A stretch of DNA of 64,000 nucleotides from Oscarella lobularis (Eukaryota > Porifera > Homoscleromorpha > Homosclerophorida > Oscarellidae). The stretch covers positions 2,497,747-2,561,746 of the forward strand of contig NC_089179.1 in the NCBI RefSeq assembly GCF_947507565.1, in the 5' to 3' direction. The notes beneath the pieces are model-generated. The model was not told the DNA's origin and did no database searches. It worked only from the letters and a program-made list of their open reading frames with translations. Numbering within the stretch: the stretch's first letter is position 1; each line of letters begins with the position of its first letter. The translations under genes and the position numbers were made by a program. Positions 51,640-62,745 of this stretch are shown here, piece by piece.

Positions 51640-52190
51640 TTTCATCTTCCTAAGTCGAATCGTTATTGCCTTATTTTGTCGACGACAACGGTGGTGTAGT
51701 GACACAGAATAGCGAGGATGAGGGAGACGCCTACGGCAACGGAAATGACGACGACAACGAAGGTGGTACATAATCCGCTGAATGAACGATCGACTTACCC
51801 ATACATTACTCGGCATGTAGAATTATATACACCTCTCGATTGGCAAAGCTCATGTAGGCAACAACGACGAAAATGAAGGCGATATTGACGGCAACGACGG
51901 CAACGAATGTGGCATAGTGACACAGCTAGAATCCTGATGGAACTATCGACTTAATTAAACACACATTACTCGGCGTACAGCCGTCTCGATTAGCGAAGCT
52001 CGCGACGGCTATGACGACAACGAAAAAGAGGACGATATCGACGGCAACGACGACAAAGAAGGTTGTATAGTGACACAGAATCCTGACTGAACGACTTACT
52101 CATACATTACTCCGCGTATATACGTCTCAAATAACGGAGATGACAGAGACGGCAATGACGACGACGAAGACGACGAAAGTAAGATTATCT
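51640..52190 (+). repeat. ~150-bp tandem repeats with Asn/Asp/Gly-coding cores
   Basis: Three to four units share CATACATTACTC(G/C)GC, GTGACACAGAATCCTGA, and a GACGACAACGA-type core encoding NGNDDDNEG. Each unit could be a duplicated small exon with intron flanks, but no consistent splice sites were found. The last unit (52130-52190) runs into a longer GACGACGA tract. Confidence 0.6.
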
Positions 52191-53267
52191 GTGTTGCTAC
52201 TAGTTAAACGGACTAATTTCAAGCATTTTTTCTTTAGTCCGCGAAATGCGCCCGTTACGTGGTGATAAGAAGGAGAGAAAATGATTTGATTGGTCTTTTA
52301 GTTTTTGTAAGATGAATTTTAGAAAGCGGCAACGGAATGTACGACGCTATTATCACTGTCATGTTATGGATATTTGATTGCATTTTGGCTGTGATTTTGC
52401 AGGACAAAGAAACGCTAGGAAATAGGAAGAAAATTGCTAAAGGCCACTACTGAATAGTCTCCGCAGCAGTATTCCTCGCCGTAGTCAGCTACAATAATAA
52501 TTGTTAGCTCACCTGATGACGGAAGTCTGTGCCGCTCTGGGCATTCAGCGATTACTGACGACAGCGTACCAAATTGGTTTCTGCTTTTTGTTTAGTAAAT
52601 TGTCCTTATGTCGTATTGGAACAAAGTGTGCTAGTAAATGACGTTGAACAAACACGCAGTCTCTTGTATAAGCGCAGTCTCTAATAAAAGCGCACCTAAG
52701 CAAGTGGTTGAAAAATTGGAAGCGCAGAGTTTCTAATAGTGAAAAATACGGTAAAAACCTATAATTCAATTGACAGCGTTCCAAACGAAGATGATGCTAC
52801 TCAGTATCCTTTGGAGTTTTTGTACTCTCTGCAACCATTGGAAATGCCGCCCTATCAACTTCGCCCGTTGGCAATACGTCTGAGATCCCGACAAAATGTC
52901 GTCCCAGTTGCACACTCGTCGATGACCTAATAAAAACACGTCGACGGTGATATAGAAAGTTGGCAATGCGTGGAATGGTACTCAAAGAAATTGTGCTCGT
53001 CTGATCCGTCTTTATACAGTGCGTGCTGTTGACGCTGGTACGATCGACAATTGCCCGAGCCGCCGCAATTGAATATCTTCTCGCAAGAGGAAATCAGAAA
53101 CGAAGGAGCGCTAGTCAATTCACCTAAAATATTAGTGGACTTTCAATTGCACATTGAAACAAAACAAAACTTACATCCGTATTTGTCGGAGACGTCGATG
53201 CCGTTATCGCCGTCGTCTTCACCGTCACAGTTTATCTAAACAAGCGGTGCCATCACGATGAACGCGC

Positions 53268-53299
<32 letters not shown>

Positions 53300-54111
53300 T
53301 GCACCCAATAAACGCGCATAGGAGGGCACACGGAAACGTATTGAACGCTTTTTGTCTCACCGAATCCGCAGTAGTGCTCGCCCTCGCCCTTATCGCTTTC
53401 GCCGTTGCAGACGAACGATCGCGAGATAGGCCGACTTGCACGCAAACAGCCCGTCAGCGTGTTCTAGGAGATAAAGACACGCGTAGGACAGACGTACACA
53501 TGCTATCGCGCGCGATTCACGCTTACCTTGTCGATAAATCGTATGCCCATCTTCGCATTCTATAACAATCGAATTATAAGGTTTGGAAGAAAAGCGACGT
53601 CGCACAGCACACGTCAATCGACCATTCTAAGATCCGTGGATCGACTGAGAGCTGAGCGAGGCGGCGGCGGCGGCGAGAAAGACGCAAACTGTCACGCGCC
53701 TCACGTGAGGCCTGCGCTTGGAATATACGCCGCATGTTGTAAAGCTGCGATTAAAAACATCGGGTTTTCACAGGGGAAAGCTCCGCTTCCGCAATTGAAA
53801 CATTACGGGCTATTGTAGCGCGAAAATCACGAAACCAATTATTGAAAATTCGTTTATAATACCTAAATATTAGTGCGCACGTGCATTCCCGTATGTTACA
53901 GACCTATTTTTGATCTTTGTTTTTAGGAATTGGCTTCTAGCGGCGACGCGCTACGGTGAGTCGCAACGACACAGCCGTCAGAGTAAATCCGGTAGCGGTA
54001 CGGCCTCGGCGCGCGCCGAAATTTTTTCGCTAGCCACGCCCCCAAAATTTTTTGTTACAGTATCTAAAATTCGTTTTGCAAGATCTTTTAATTAATAATA
54101 AAATAACCAAA
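52191..54111. other. no gene recognised; contains a 29-base G run
   Basis: The G run is at 53269-53297. Frames around 52739-53239 and 53299-53818 are short and show no domain. A run of G29 is prone to slippage, to quadruplex formation, or to miscalled length. Confidence 0.4.
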
Positions 54112-56290
54112 TTACTTCAGCAGGTCACTAGGCATAAACTTTCCAAATGTGCTTTGTCTATACTCACTCTGCGAAACGAATTCGCTGGCAATTTTAATGA
54201 AGTCTATTTCGTCCGTGAGCTGGCTATAAATTTGCAAAAATCATGAGGTGATTGAGCCTTTTCTGAGTCATCGTTGAGCGAAGGTAAGTTTTTATTCTGC
54301 GCAACGTGCTGAAAGATCTCTCGCTTTCTGCATTCGTTGAAGGCATAACAAGAAGTAGCTTGAAGATTGTGCAGACTTCCGACAGCAATTCTCGCTGAGC
54401 TTTGGGTAAACTTCCAAAATATTCCATTACATCGGACAACCGAGCTTTCGCAGCAGAAGATGGAAAATTAGTTGATGGGATTTGAAGCTGCTGGTGCAGT
54501 CGTTGAGGATGCAAATCGGACTTGTAGAATTTGGTTACAAATTCAAACTGAGCTTCAAAATTTTCGCCATTTGCTTCTTTAAGCAGAAGATCTTCAGCAT
54601 TTCGGGAAATTCGGTACCCTGGTTGATTAAACCTTTCGGTTATGGAAGTAGTAATGAGGTCCATAGCCTCAAAGTAAAGTCGTTTGTAGTGCTCTTCTAC
54701 GGTTGTTGGAAAGTAACACTGACTCTGCACATTGCCAATTTCAAACCGTTTTGGGACTTTTCGGAGACTTGGCAAACTAGGTTCACCGACTTCTAATGTT
54801 TCAGCCGAAGTGATCACTTTTTTCCAAAAACAGCTAAAGTTCTCATCCGCTCTCAACGACTGAAGGGTTCTATTTCTCATAGTAGCGATCTCTTGACCTT
54901 CTGCTGCAGATATATCCGCTTTTTGCAGAGTACGGCTTAAATTATCGCTGTGTCGCAGAATTAGCTCTCCCAAAGAAACTCCAAAATAGTAGTCGAACTC
55001 CTTCATTTGGGCTGCGACACCTATAATCGTGCCCTCATTTCTGTATCTTTAACAGTGTCCATTGATTCAATCCAAAAGTTCGTAAAGAACGTGATAGTTT
55101 TGCAAAATGCTATGCAAGGCGTGAGCTCGAACGGTCCATCGAGTAGGGCACCGCATTCTTATTCCTGGTGTGCTCGGTGCCGTCTCTGCCTTTAATCGTT
55201 CAAAACACGCATCACGTCGCGGAGATTTCTTTATAAGCTTTGTTATTTCGCCAGTGGTTTCGAGAGCATCCTTCATCAATTTGCAATTCTTGACAGCATC
55301 TCCACATGCTAAGTTTAGGGCATGCCCGTAACAATGCGTATATATCGCTCTGAGTTCTTCGTCTGACAGCTGCTTCGCTACTCCAGATTCTAGGCCAGCC
55401 ATAGTTGCTGCGCCGTCATAGCACTGTCTTCTGGCTTTTTTCAATGAAAGGTTAATCCTTTGAAGGACATCCTTGATGACTAAATATAGGGTCTTCGCGT
55501 CTATGGCTTCCACAACGTACAGGCCAATAAAGTCTTCGCGCACTTCAAAATTTTCTGTAACCTAGCGAATACACAAGACCACTTGCTCGCGGTTTGACAT
55601 GTCTAGTTTCATCAGCCATAATTGTGTAGAAAGGAGCGTCGCGAATAGATGCTGCAACCTTACGAAGGATTTCGAGAGCCATTACTTGAATAATGTCATT
55701 TTGCATTTCACCGGACGTGTACGTATCAGTTTTCTTTTTTATCCAGTCAAATACTCTAGGGTCGTCTTCTCCACGGAGCTTTAGCAACTGCGTAAAATTT
55801 GAGTCACTCTCATCTCCGTCACCGCGGAGAGGCAAACCTTGCCTAGCCAAAAATCTCAAGTTCGACAAAAGCTTAAGGAAACATTGGCGTCGAACAAGTT
55901 TTTCTTTCGCATGCTGTGTGAATAGGCTTTCTCCAATATCGCGAGTCGTAGCAGGCAGCGTAATGGTTTTAAGCACAGCCTCTTTGTGACAGGAGCTCTC
56001 TTCGTGTGCAGCAAACCAGACTGAAGCTTCTTTTCAATTGCAAAAGCCTGTGGAAATATAGGTAGCCTCGAGGCTAGAGGCCGTGTGCAGCTTTTTTCCT
56101 TGTAGGCTTTGACACACGTAAAGCAGAAGGCTCGATTGCTCTCTTCGTCGTAATGAATCCACTTCCATCGCGAAAACCACTGCGAGCGGAACGACCTTTT
56201 TACGACGGTCTTCTTCCCATACCCCCAAAATGGAAATCGGAAAAGCAACGGCTAGTGATGCTTGTCTGAGACGGAAACGGGCGTTTGCAA
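54112..56290 (-). pseudogene. hAT transposase, TTF/DUF4371 type
   Basis: In order on the minus strand: TTF zinc finger (SFRSQWFSRWKWIHYDEESN, FCFTCVKAY), DUF4371-like part (ATTRDIGESLFTQHAKEKLV, GEMQNDIIQVMALEILRKVA, FYTIMADET), core (DFIGLYVVEAIDAKTLYLVI, QCYDGAATMAGLESGVAKQL, YTHCYGHALNLACGD, PTRWTVRAHAL), and the hAT dimerisation block (LLVMPSTNAESERSFSTLRR). Frameshifts lie near 56080, 55550, 55060-55020 and at the five-base run at 54236-54240; the end DEIDFIKIASEFVSQSEYRQ then reads to 54112. Despite the breaks nearly the full protein is represented, so inactivation is recent or partly artefactual. Confidence 0.75.
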
Positions 56291-56391
56291 TGCCTGGGAA
56301 GCCATATGTAAGAGTGAGCCACGTGAAGTCGTCTGCGCATGCTCTCAGTCTAGCAGTCAAAAAAGAATAATTTAAGTAGAATTATATTTAT

Positions 56392-56655
56392 TTATATATG
56401 TTTTGGAATAAAGTCGTACGGCGCGAACCGTACCAGTCGCACCGCCTCTGACGGCCGTGCGACAAAGATGATGTAATCGTGGGCGATTTCTCTCGTCTTT
56501 AGGCGACCGCCTCTGTGGAAAGAGCTTCGCATTCCGCTCGATCCGCCTATATCGACTTCAAAGACCAGTAGGCCCCCCTTTTCGTTCACGCGACATTTCT
56601 CACTCTGTTTCTTTTCTAGTCCAGTCGGCATGCCAAGGATCGAAACGGTCGTCAT
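56392..56655 (-). CDS. hypothetical 87-residue protein
   Basis: An open frame from ATG 56655 reads VSILGMPTGLEKKQSEKCRV, LLVFEVDIGGSSGM, then a basic stretch and YIIFVARPSEAVRLVRFAPY. No family is recognised. It faces away from OB-fold gene 3. Confidence 0.3.
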   Translation of the reverse strand: MTTVSILGMPTGLEKKQSEKCRVNEKGGLLVFEVDIGGSSGMRSSFHRGGRLKTREIAHDYIIFVARPSEAVRLVRFAPYDFIPKHI

Positions 56656-57665
56656 TGTACGCTTCGAGTGGTGAGCAAAGACTCTTATTTTTTATACTAT
56701 CCTTAGGAACTCCTGCTACGCGTCAAATGGCAAATTCACCCTACACTTCGTCGTCGGCGTCGTCAGAAAGTTTTCGTTTCTTCGTAAGCCTCTTCGTCTT
56801 CTCCTCTCGTCAGCGCGAAAGTAATCCTGCATGCGCATTGTCGAAATCAGGGCGTCCTCTTTATCCTTCTACTCGACTTTCTATAAGAGAAACGTCAACG
56901 GGTATTTTTGCGCCACTTCCTAAAGAGTTACCTCGAGTTTTTCTAAGAATTTCTCCATGTCCTCTCTCCACATGGTCTTTGGCGATTTCGGGGATTCCCT
57001 TCGCTTACCCCTGGTGTATTGCCCACGCTGACAGACAGTCGATCAAATCCATGCGCGAACTAATGTTCGCGTTCTGTGTGTTGCAAGGAGGATACGCCCA
57101 TGTTTGCTTCACAGCGATCGATTGTTTTGCCTCCTCTTTTCCTTTCGCACGTTTCTCGCTCTTCCCAACGCAGATGATCGTTAAAACCCGTTCACGAAGC
57201 CAATTTCGCGCTGTCAGGAGGATACGCCCCTGTTTACGCAATACACTTTGATCCGTTTTCGCGTCCCCCTTTCGCTTCGCCTTCGAGCGCGTCGCTGTCG
57301 CCTGCAAAGACGAACGCCAACACCCCAATGCGAAGCTAATTTTTCGCTCATTGCCATCGAAGGGGATCCGCCTATATTTACACAACTGTCCATCATTTTC
57401 CGCGTTCGCCTTTCGCCTTGCACTCCAATGTTTCGCTATAGTGAACGAAATCATTACGGCCAACAAAATGACACTTCCGTATCCAATTATTATTGCGTTT
57501 TCAGATCTCGAACCGCGCTTTTATTTGCTCAACCGTGGTCGATCCTTCGTTGTCAAGAATTTTTCAGGCAAAGCTCCTAATTTACCTTTTAACTACATCA
57601 TATAAATACTTACGCATCTGTCTCTCCTACAGCTATGGCTCAAACATAGTGCCTCGGCTTCACCA
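56656..57665. promoter_or_regulatory. upstream region of OB-fold gene 3 with ~137-bp repeats
   Basis: GGAGGATACGCCCATGTTTG (57087), GGAGGATACGCCCCTGTTTA (57219) and GGGGATCCGCCTATATTTAC (57361) start three degenerate tandem units at about 130-145-bp spacing, each followed by a TTTTCCGCG / CGCCTTTCGC-like phrase. The same motif occurs upstream of OB-fold gene 1. On the minus strand, 57000-56732 has weak coding signs (MWREDMEKFLEKLE, then KKRKLSDDADDEV before a stop), perhaps a decayed divergent gene. Confidence 0.4.
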
Positions 57666-58340
57666 ATGACTTCAACCTCCGTTTCACCCAATGCTCGCTC
57701 TTCTCCGCTCAAGTATTTCTCTTGCATAAGCGACATACACGACTCGACCGTCGGTAACTTCACAATTTAAATTTGTTGTTTTGTAAGTAGACCTAATGTC
57801 TACACGCACACCTAGGTTACTTTTGGGACGTTCCACGCGAAGATCGACGTTCTATCCGATCTGACCCTTGCCGAAAGCGGATCACAGTTTTTCCACGGAT
57901 ACCCCAAAGACGAATGTGGACGTATTCGATTCATCTCTTTTTATCCGCGCAAGCGAGACAAGTTGGTCGACGCTGTCAATCGGAACGAAGCCGTCTCCTT
58001 CTCCAATGCGCTTGTCAAGAGGAACAGCTACGTCCATCCTCAGATCTCCGCAGAAGATGAACGTCCGTACCAACACGGATGCTACTCCGAAAATCCCAGT
58101 GGAGATTCGCTATAGTTGTCGTCTCCCATCCTCAAGAAACCTCCTCTTCTAAGCGACATGCCAAACGCAACCTCTACGAAGAAATGGCTTTGGAAGGCCA
58201 AAAATCCCCTCTTCAAAGCGACGATGCTTGCAATCAAGAAACATTGCAACCAATAACGACCGATGACGAGGCCGCCGGCAAGCGCGAAGACTCTTCCGAC
58301 TCTTTGCACAACTCTTCCAACCAGAGGTGGTGTAAATAGG
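57666..58340 (+). CDS. RPA-like OB-fold protein, copy 3, truncated
   Basis: Exon 1 from ATG 57666 ends in ISDIHDSTV, aligning with IADIHDSPT in copy 1, before a donor at about 57753. Exon 2 begins near 57813 after CACCTAG and holds the first OB block (TFHAKIDVLSDL, FFHGYPKDECGRIRFISFYP, SFSNALVKRN). At about 58060-58110 the coding moves to another frame through an intron or shift, and an acidic hydrophilic tail (KRHAKRNLYEEMALEGQKSP, SSDSLHNSSNQRWCK) ends at 58339. The second OB fold and zinc ribbon of copies 1 and 2 are missing, so this is a short paralog or a deleted copy. No dyad array follows. Confidence 0.5.
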
Positions 58341-58509
58341 ATCGAAATTGATGGAGAACGATTGTTCGCACGTGATCGACGTTCTCGGCGCGAACATCGG
58401 GCTTTCGCAGTATATCTGCGTCTGCAGAGGAGACAAAACTACAAAGCATCGCGTTCGCGAGCAAAAATGGTCGCAGAACGTTTCTGAAATCGCTGTTTGG
58501 CGTTTCGTT

Positions 58510-59201
58510 CCGGTTAGTCGAATGACTTCAAGAAGTGTTGTGAGCTATTCCTGGCGAGCGGAAGAGGTGCCGTCCGTCGTCACAACGCCATCCAACACAC
58601 TTGGATCAACCTTCTTCACTTGGTCAACTACGTTTGCGATCTGGAACGCGAGAATCAATTCGACGACGACAAGAAGCGTCCAGACATTGGAGTTTTTAAC
58701 TTCAAAGATGGCCGAAAGCTGCTTTTGGATGTCAGCGTCATTCACCCGCAATCCGGATCAGTTCTCGCGCGAGGAGCCCGTTCTGATGGTGCCGCGGCAG
58801 CTAAAAGGGATGAGGATAAGTTGGCCAAAAACCTTGACGACGCAACGCGACTCGGATATATCTTCAAGCGGCTCGTTTTTGAGGTGTTTGGCCGATGGAG
58901 TCTTATCGCAAAACGTCTCTTCTCCCAATTTTCTCTTCGCGCTTTTTTAGATTTTCTTGACAACGAAAATGCATTCAAGGATTTTTGGCGTAAATGTCTG
59001 TCTCTCTTCAACGTGAGAATTCCCGTATTATTTTACGTAAAGTTAAGTCTGTTCTCCCATCTATTTCTATTTCCCCCGTGCCCTATCCAGCTGGAGCTCC
59101 CGTTCAATGCTTCAGCTGGGAGTAATCTTGTCCAATGTTTATTCTATTCCTGTTTTCTTGTTTTTGTTTTTAGTATTTGTCTAAATATAAAGGAGGCGTA
59201 G
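58510..59201 (+). pseudogene. retroelement C-terminal nuclease-like domain fragment
   Basis: A frame reads GAVRRHNAIQHTWINLLHLV, RPDIGVFNFKDGRKLLLDVS, VIHPQSGSVLARGA, then LGYIFKRLVFEVFGRWS and a C-terminal part. The RPDI...LLLDVSVIHP pattern fits the restriction-enzyme-like nuclease at the end of some non-LTR or related reverse transcriptases. The reverse transcriptase itself is not found upstream; frames between 58348 and 58510 are broken. It lies between OB-fold gene 3 and a DIRS remnant. Confidence 0.5.
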
Positions 59202-59296
59202 AGTAGGCACACGCTCATTCGCCTCCCAGACGACGCGAGCTGCTTCCGATTCCGATTTTTTTCTTTTGCGTACTTTTTGCGTATTACGAACTCGTC

Positions 59297-62200
59297 ATGT
59301 CTCAATCCAACGCAACGACGCAGAACGCCGCCCCACCCGGCCGCTTCGGCTACTACTACCCAGGCCACGGCTTCGACAACGCCAACCGTCGCGGTTACCA
59401 TGCAATCGGCCGGACAGCGCCTCCGCGTCAGCAAACTCCCGCGCCTCGACGAATGCGATGGGTCTCCGCAAACACCGTCACGCTTTGGCACATCGGCGAC
59501 GCACGCGCTCACAGCGCCCGTGGCGCCGCCCGCGCCGGCGACGACCCCCGTCCTTCGTCCGGTCGCACTCCACGACATCGTGTCGAACATTGTCTCGCAA
59601 CAGCTGGCCAACTACCTACCAGGTAAGCGACGCCATCGCACAGCGCTCTTTCCCTATATCGCGCGAACCGCTGGTGGTCCCCCTTTGCGCCAGTGGCGGT
59701 TCCCACAGGAGTCGCCTCTGGCACCACTCCAGCGCGCTTTTGGTGGGCGGACTTGCGTTTGTTTTTGGTTTGGCACTGCGCTGCGCTGTTCGCACGCCTT
59801 AGCGCTGAAACGGAGTCTGGTTTATTGCAGCGCGCATGCAGCGGTCACCTCTACAAGAGGTTTAGCGAACCGGGCGGGTTCCTCTGCAACAGCAACCGCA
59901 GCAGCTGGCGGCAACTCTCCAGCAGCCCGCACCGCAGCAACAGCTGCTGCAGCAACAGGGCGCACAGCCGCCCCAGCAGGAGCAACGCCGTCGGCAGAAA
60001 ATAGAGGGCAGGGACTGGGCGCCTTGCCTTCAGCGGGTGCGTAGAACGGACTCGCAATGTTGTCGCTGCCGCCGCGCGTAGCGTTCGCTGTACCGCAGGA
60101 CGACGGCTTCGTTTGGGAATTGTGGGAAAATCCCGCAAAACGGGCCAAGCCAACACCCACGGCGTTTATTATGGGCACCTTCTCGCCACCGGTGCCAAGG
60201 CGAGTCGTCGCAAAAATCAAGGCCGGACAATTTGTAGATTTCGTGGAGCTACTGGCCGACAATGCGGAGCTCTTGCGTCGGGAGAGCGAGCGAGATTACA
60301 GTCCTCCGGCGTGGTCACGCGCACAGCTTTGACAATTCCCACGATCATCGCCTGGGTTCAAGCCTTCGCATCCTTCGCAGCTGTGGAACTTAGGCCCGAA
60401 CGAACGGCGGAGCTAATGGCCGATCTACCTCTTTTCGTGCGCGAAACCATGCGCTGCGGCAGTGAGGGGTGGCGTCTATATGACACCGAATTTCGGCAAC
60501 AGGCGGCCGCAGACCCGAGTTTAGTGTTGTCCACTCTCAATCCCGAAATTCACAGCTCGACGTTTTTATACGGCGCAAATCCTAAAAAATGCCTGCACTG
60601 CGTCAACTCAGACGCCGACTACCTTACATCGCAGTGCGCAAAGCGCACGGCGAAAGACCGTCAGGCGTCGTGGCGGGCTACAGATAGCAAAAATGCGGGC
60701 AGCACTGGGAAGACGTCAACGTTGCCGCTTGTAAAATTACGCCGCAAACGGCTGATACTATCAGCCATGCGCCTACAAGCACAGTTGCGCGCGCTGCGGA
60801 AAAAGACACTGAGCGCGCGAATGCAACCAGGCGCCGGCGCAGGAGCGCCTAGGCACCGACCGTCCCGCTGGTCACCCGCCCAGCCCTACGGTAACAGCAA
60901 GGACAATGGTAGCGTAAGGTCGCGGTCGTGATAGTATTTACGGCTGGTGCTCGTGTAGCACACTTCGTTTTCGAGAGGGTTGACTTGACGATGAAGTGTG
61001 GTCAGTGTGTTTTTGTTTTTTTATGGAGGAAAGCGGTGGTGGATTTCCCTCCGGCTGCAGTGGCAGGCCGTCCAGAGTTCCGAAGGGTGCCAAATACTGG
61101 CTGTGGCCGTCGTTCTCGGCTCTGGATGATGCTAGTGGGCCACCGGTTGTGCGTCACGACGCGTGGGCAAGAGCGTCTTCTTCCCCGTTGCGCATCTTAG
61201 CCTGGCAGCAGGCGGTTGCGGAATTCCCTGACTCCCGCCTCGCGGCGTGGCTGATCAGGGGATTATCTTACGGCTTCCGGATCGGTTGTGCTGCGACCAA
61301 AAGAGTGGAGCACCCCGTCGCAACCTTCGCTCAGCCGCTTTGCATCCGGCGGCACTAGACGAGTTTCTGTCTCTCAGCCGAAATGGCGGCCGGACGTGTT
61401 GGGCCCGCTACCGGACGTCGCGGTGGAGGCGTTGTGGACATGCCCTTTAAGGGTGATTCCAAAGAATACACTGCCCGGTCAGCCGCAGAAGTGGAGGCTC
61501 ATCGTCGACCTCTCAGCGCCCAGAGGTCGGAGCGTGAATGACTTTAAGAGCTGTTCCACCGAATACGTGCGTGTCGCCGACGCGATTCGACGCTGCGCGT
61601 TGCTAAACCAAGGGGTGCAGTTGGTCAAGCTGGAAATTCAAAGCGCTGTGCACCCGGCGGATCGCCACTTCTTGGGCGTCCGGTTGTAAGGACAAGCGTA
61701 CGTGAACACGGCACTACCGTTCGGGCTGCGGTCGACACATTATCTTTTCGGCGGTGGCGGATGCGTTACTATGGGAGATGTACCAGCGGGGAATTTCATC
61801 GGGACGATTCTTTGGACGGCCCGGATCGCAGCAAACAAGAGCGTTGCACTGGCGACGTGCGAAGCGTTAGGTATGCCGGTAGCTGCCCACAAGGTCCAAG
61901 GCCCGACAAAGCAGCTGGTGTTTCTGAGACTGGAGCTCGATACGATGGCGCAGGTGCTGCGTCTCCCCAAGCTGGACCGAACGGAAGCGGAACTCGATCC
62001 GTGTCGGCCTGCTTCAGCATGCATCGACAGTGGTGCCGGCGGGACGTTCTTTTCTGCGCCGCCTAATCGACTTGACGGCCGGTCTCCCCTTCCCGGAGTC
62101 ACGCATCGAACTAGGGGCGTCGGCTCGCGCCAATTTGCAGTGGTGGCGATCGGTGTTTCCTGGCTGGAACGGGATCGCGGCCGTTTCGCTCTTGGTTGCG

Positions 62201-62455
62201 GCACCAGCTAATGTCGTCACCACGGATGCGTCGGGCTCCTGGCGCTGTGGGGCAGTCTGGAAGCGTCAGTGGTGCCAGTAGAAAGTGGTGCGCTCAATGG
62301 GCGCCGCGCTCGATCGCGGAAAAGGAACTGTTCCCTATCGTACTGGCACCGGCATTGTGGGGCGCCTCCTGGTCAGGTGCTCCGGTCAAGCTTGCTCCGC
62401 TCAACAGTACACTTTACGTGCAAAAACCGCATTTTGATCGAAAGCTCTAACTTTG
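59297..62455 (+). pseudogene. DIRS/Ngaro-like retroelement remnant
   Basis: Gag-like parts: HDIVSNIVSQQLANYLPG before a GTAAGC donor, a Gln-rich exon (VPLQQQPQQLAATLQQPAPQ, ~59880), PPVPRRVVAKIKAGQFVDFV (60184) and ERTAELMADLPLFVRETMRC (60400). The reverse transcriptase starts LRVIPKNTLP and QKWRLIVDLSAPRGRSVNDF, but the segment with the catalytic YxDD is deleted after LPFGLRS (61721-61790). RNase H follows (FLRRLIDLTAG, VVTTDASGSWRCGAVW, then EKELFPIVLAPALWG). Several frameshifts and the stop at 61687 make it dead. No methylase or tyrosine recombinase remains. Confidence 0.68.
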
Positions 62456-62648
62456 CGCTATCTAATGCCGTTTAGCGTTAGCCGATTCTGTCAACGGTCG
62501 CGGAGAAAATGGAGTCTAAAATGAAGCACTACCAAATCTAAAGTCGGACACCCAATTCTCCTCTAACCTGGATTCTCCTCAACAAAACATGTAAGTTAAA
62601 TTTCCCAATGCTGTTAACTAACGTCTGTAAAAAATCTACAGTGCGCAG

Positions 62649-62745
62649 ACCTACCAAGTCTCACGCCTAAGGCGCGAGTCTCACGCCTCGGCTACAGTCT
62701 CACGCACTCACGCTCGCCCAACGCGTTTCTCACGCCTGCCAAAAA
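62649..62745 (+). repeat. CTCACGC-rich dispersed repeat, copy 2
   Basis: It opens CAGACCTACCAAGTCTCACG like the copy at 2680-2778 and carries the same series of CTCACGC phrases, with inner differences. No gene follows within 800 bp, so this may be a non-autonomous element end. Confidence 0.55.

Noticed and set aside
54482-54796. Plus-strand 104-codon frame
   Set aside because: Complement of the second hAT transposase, whose motifs read on the minus strand.
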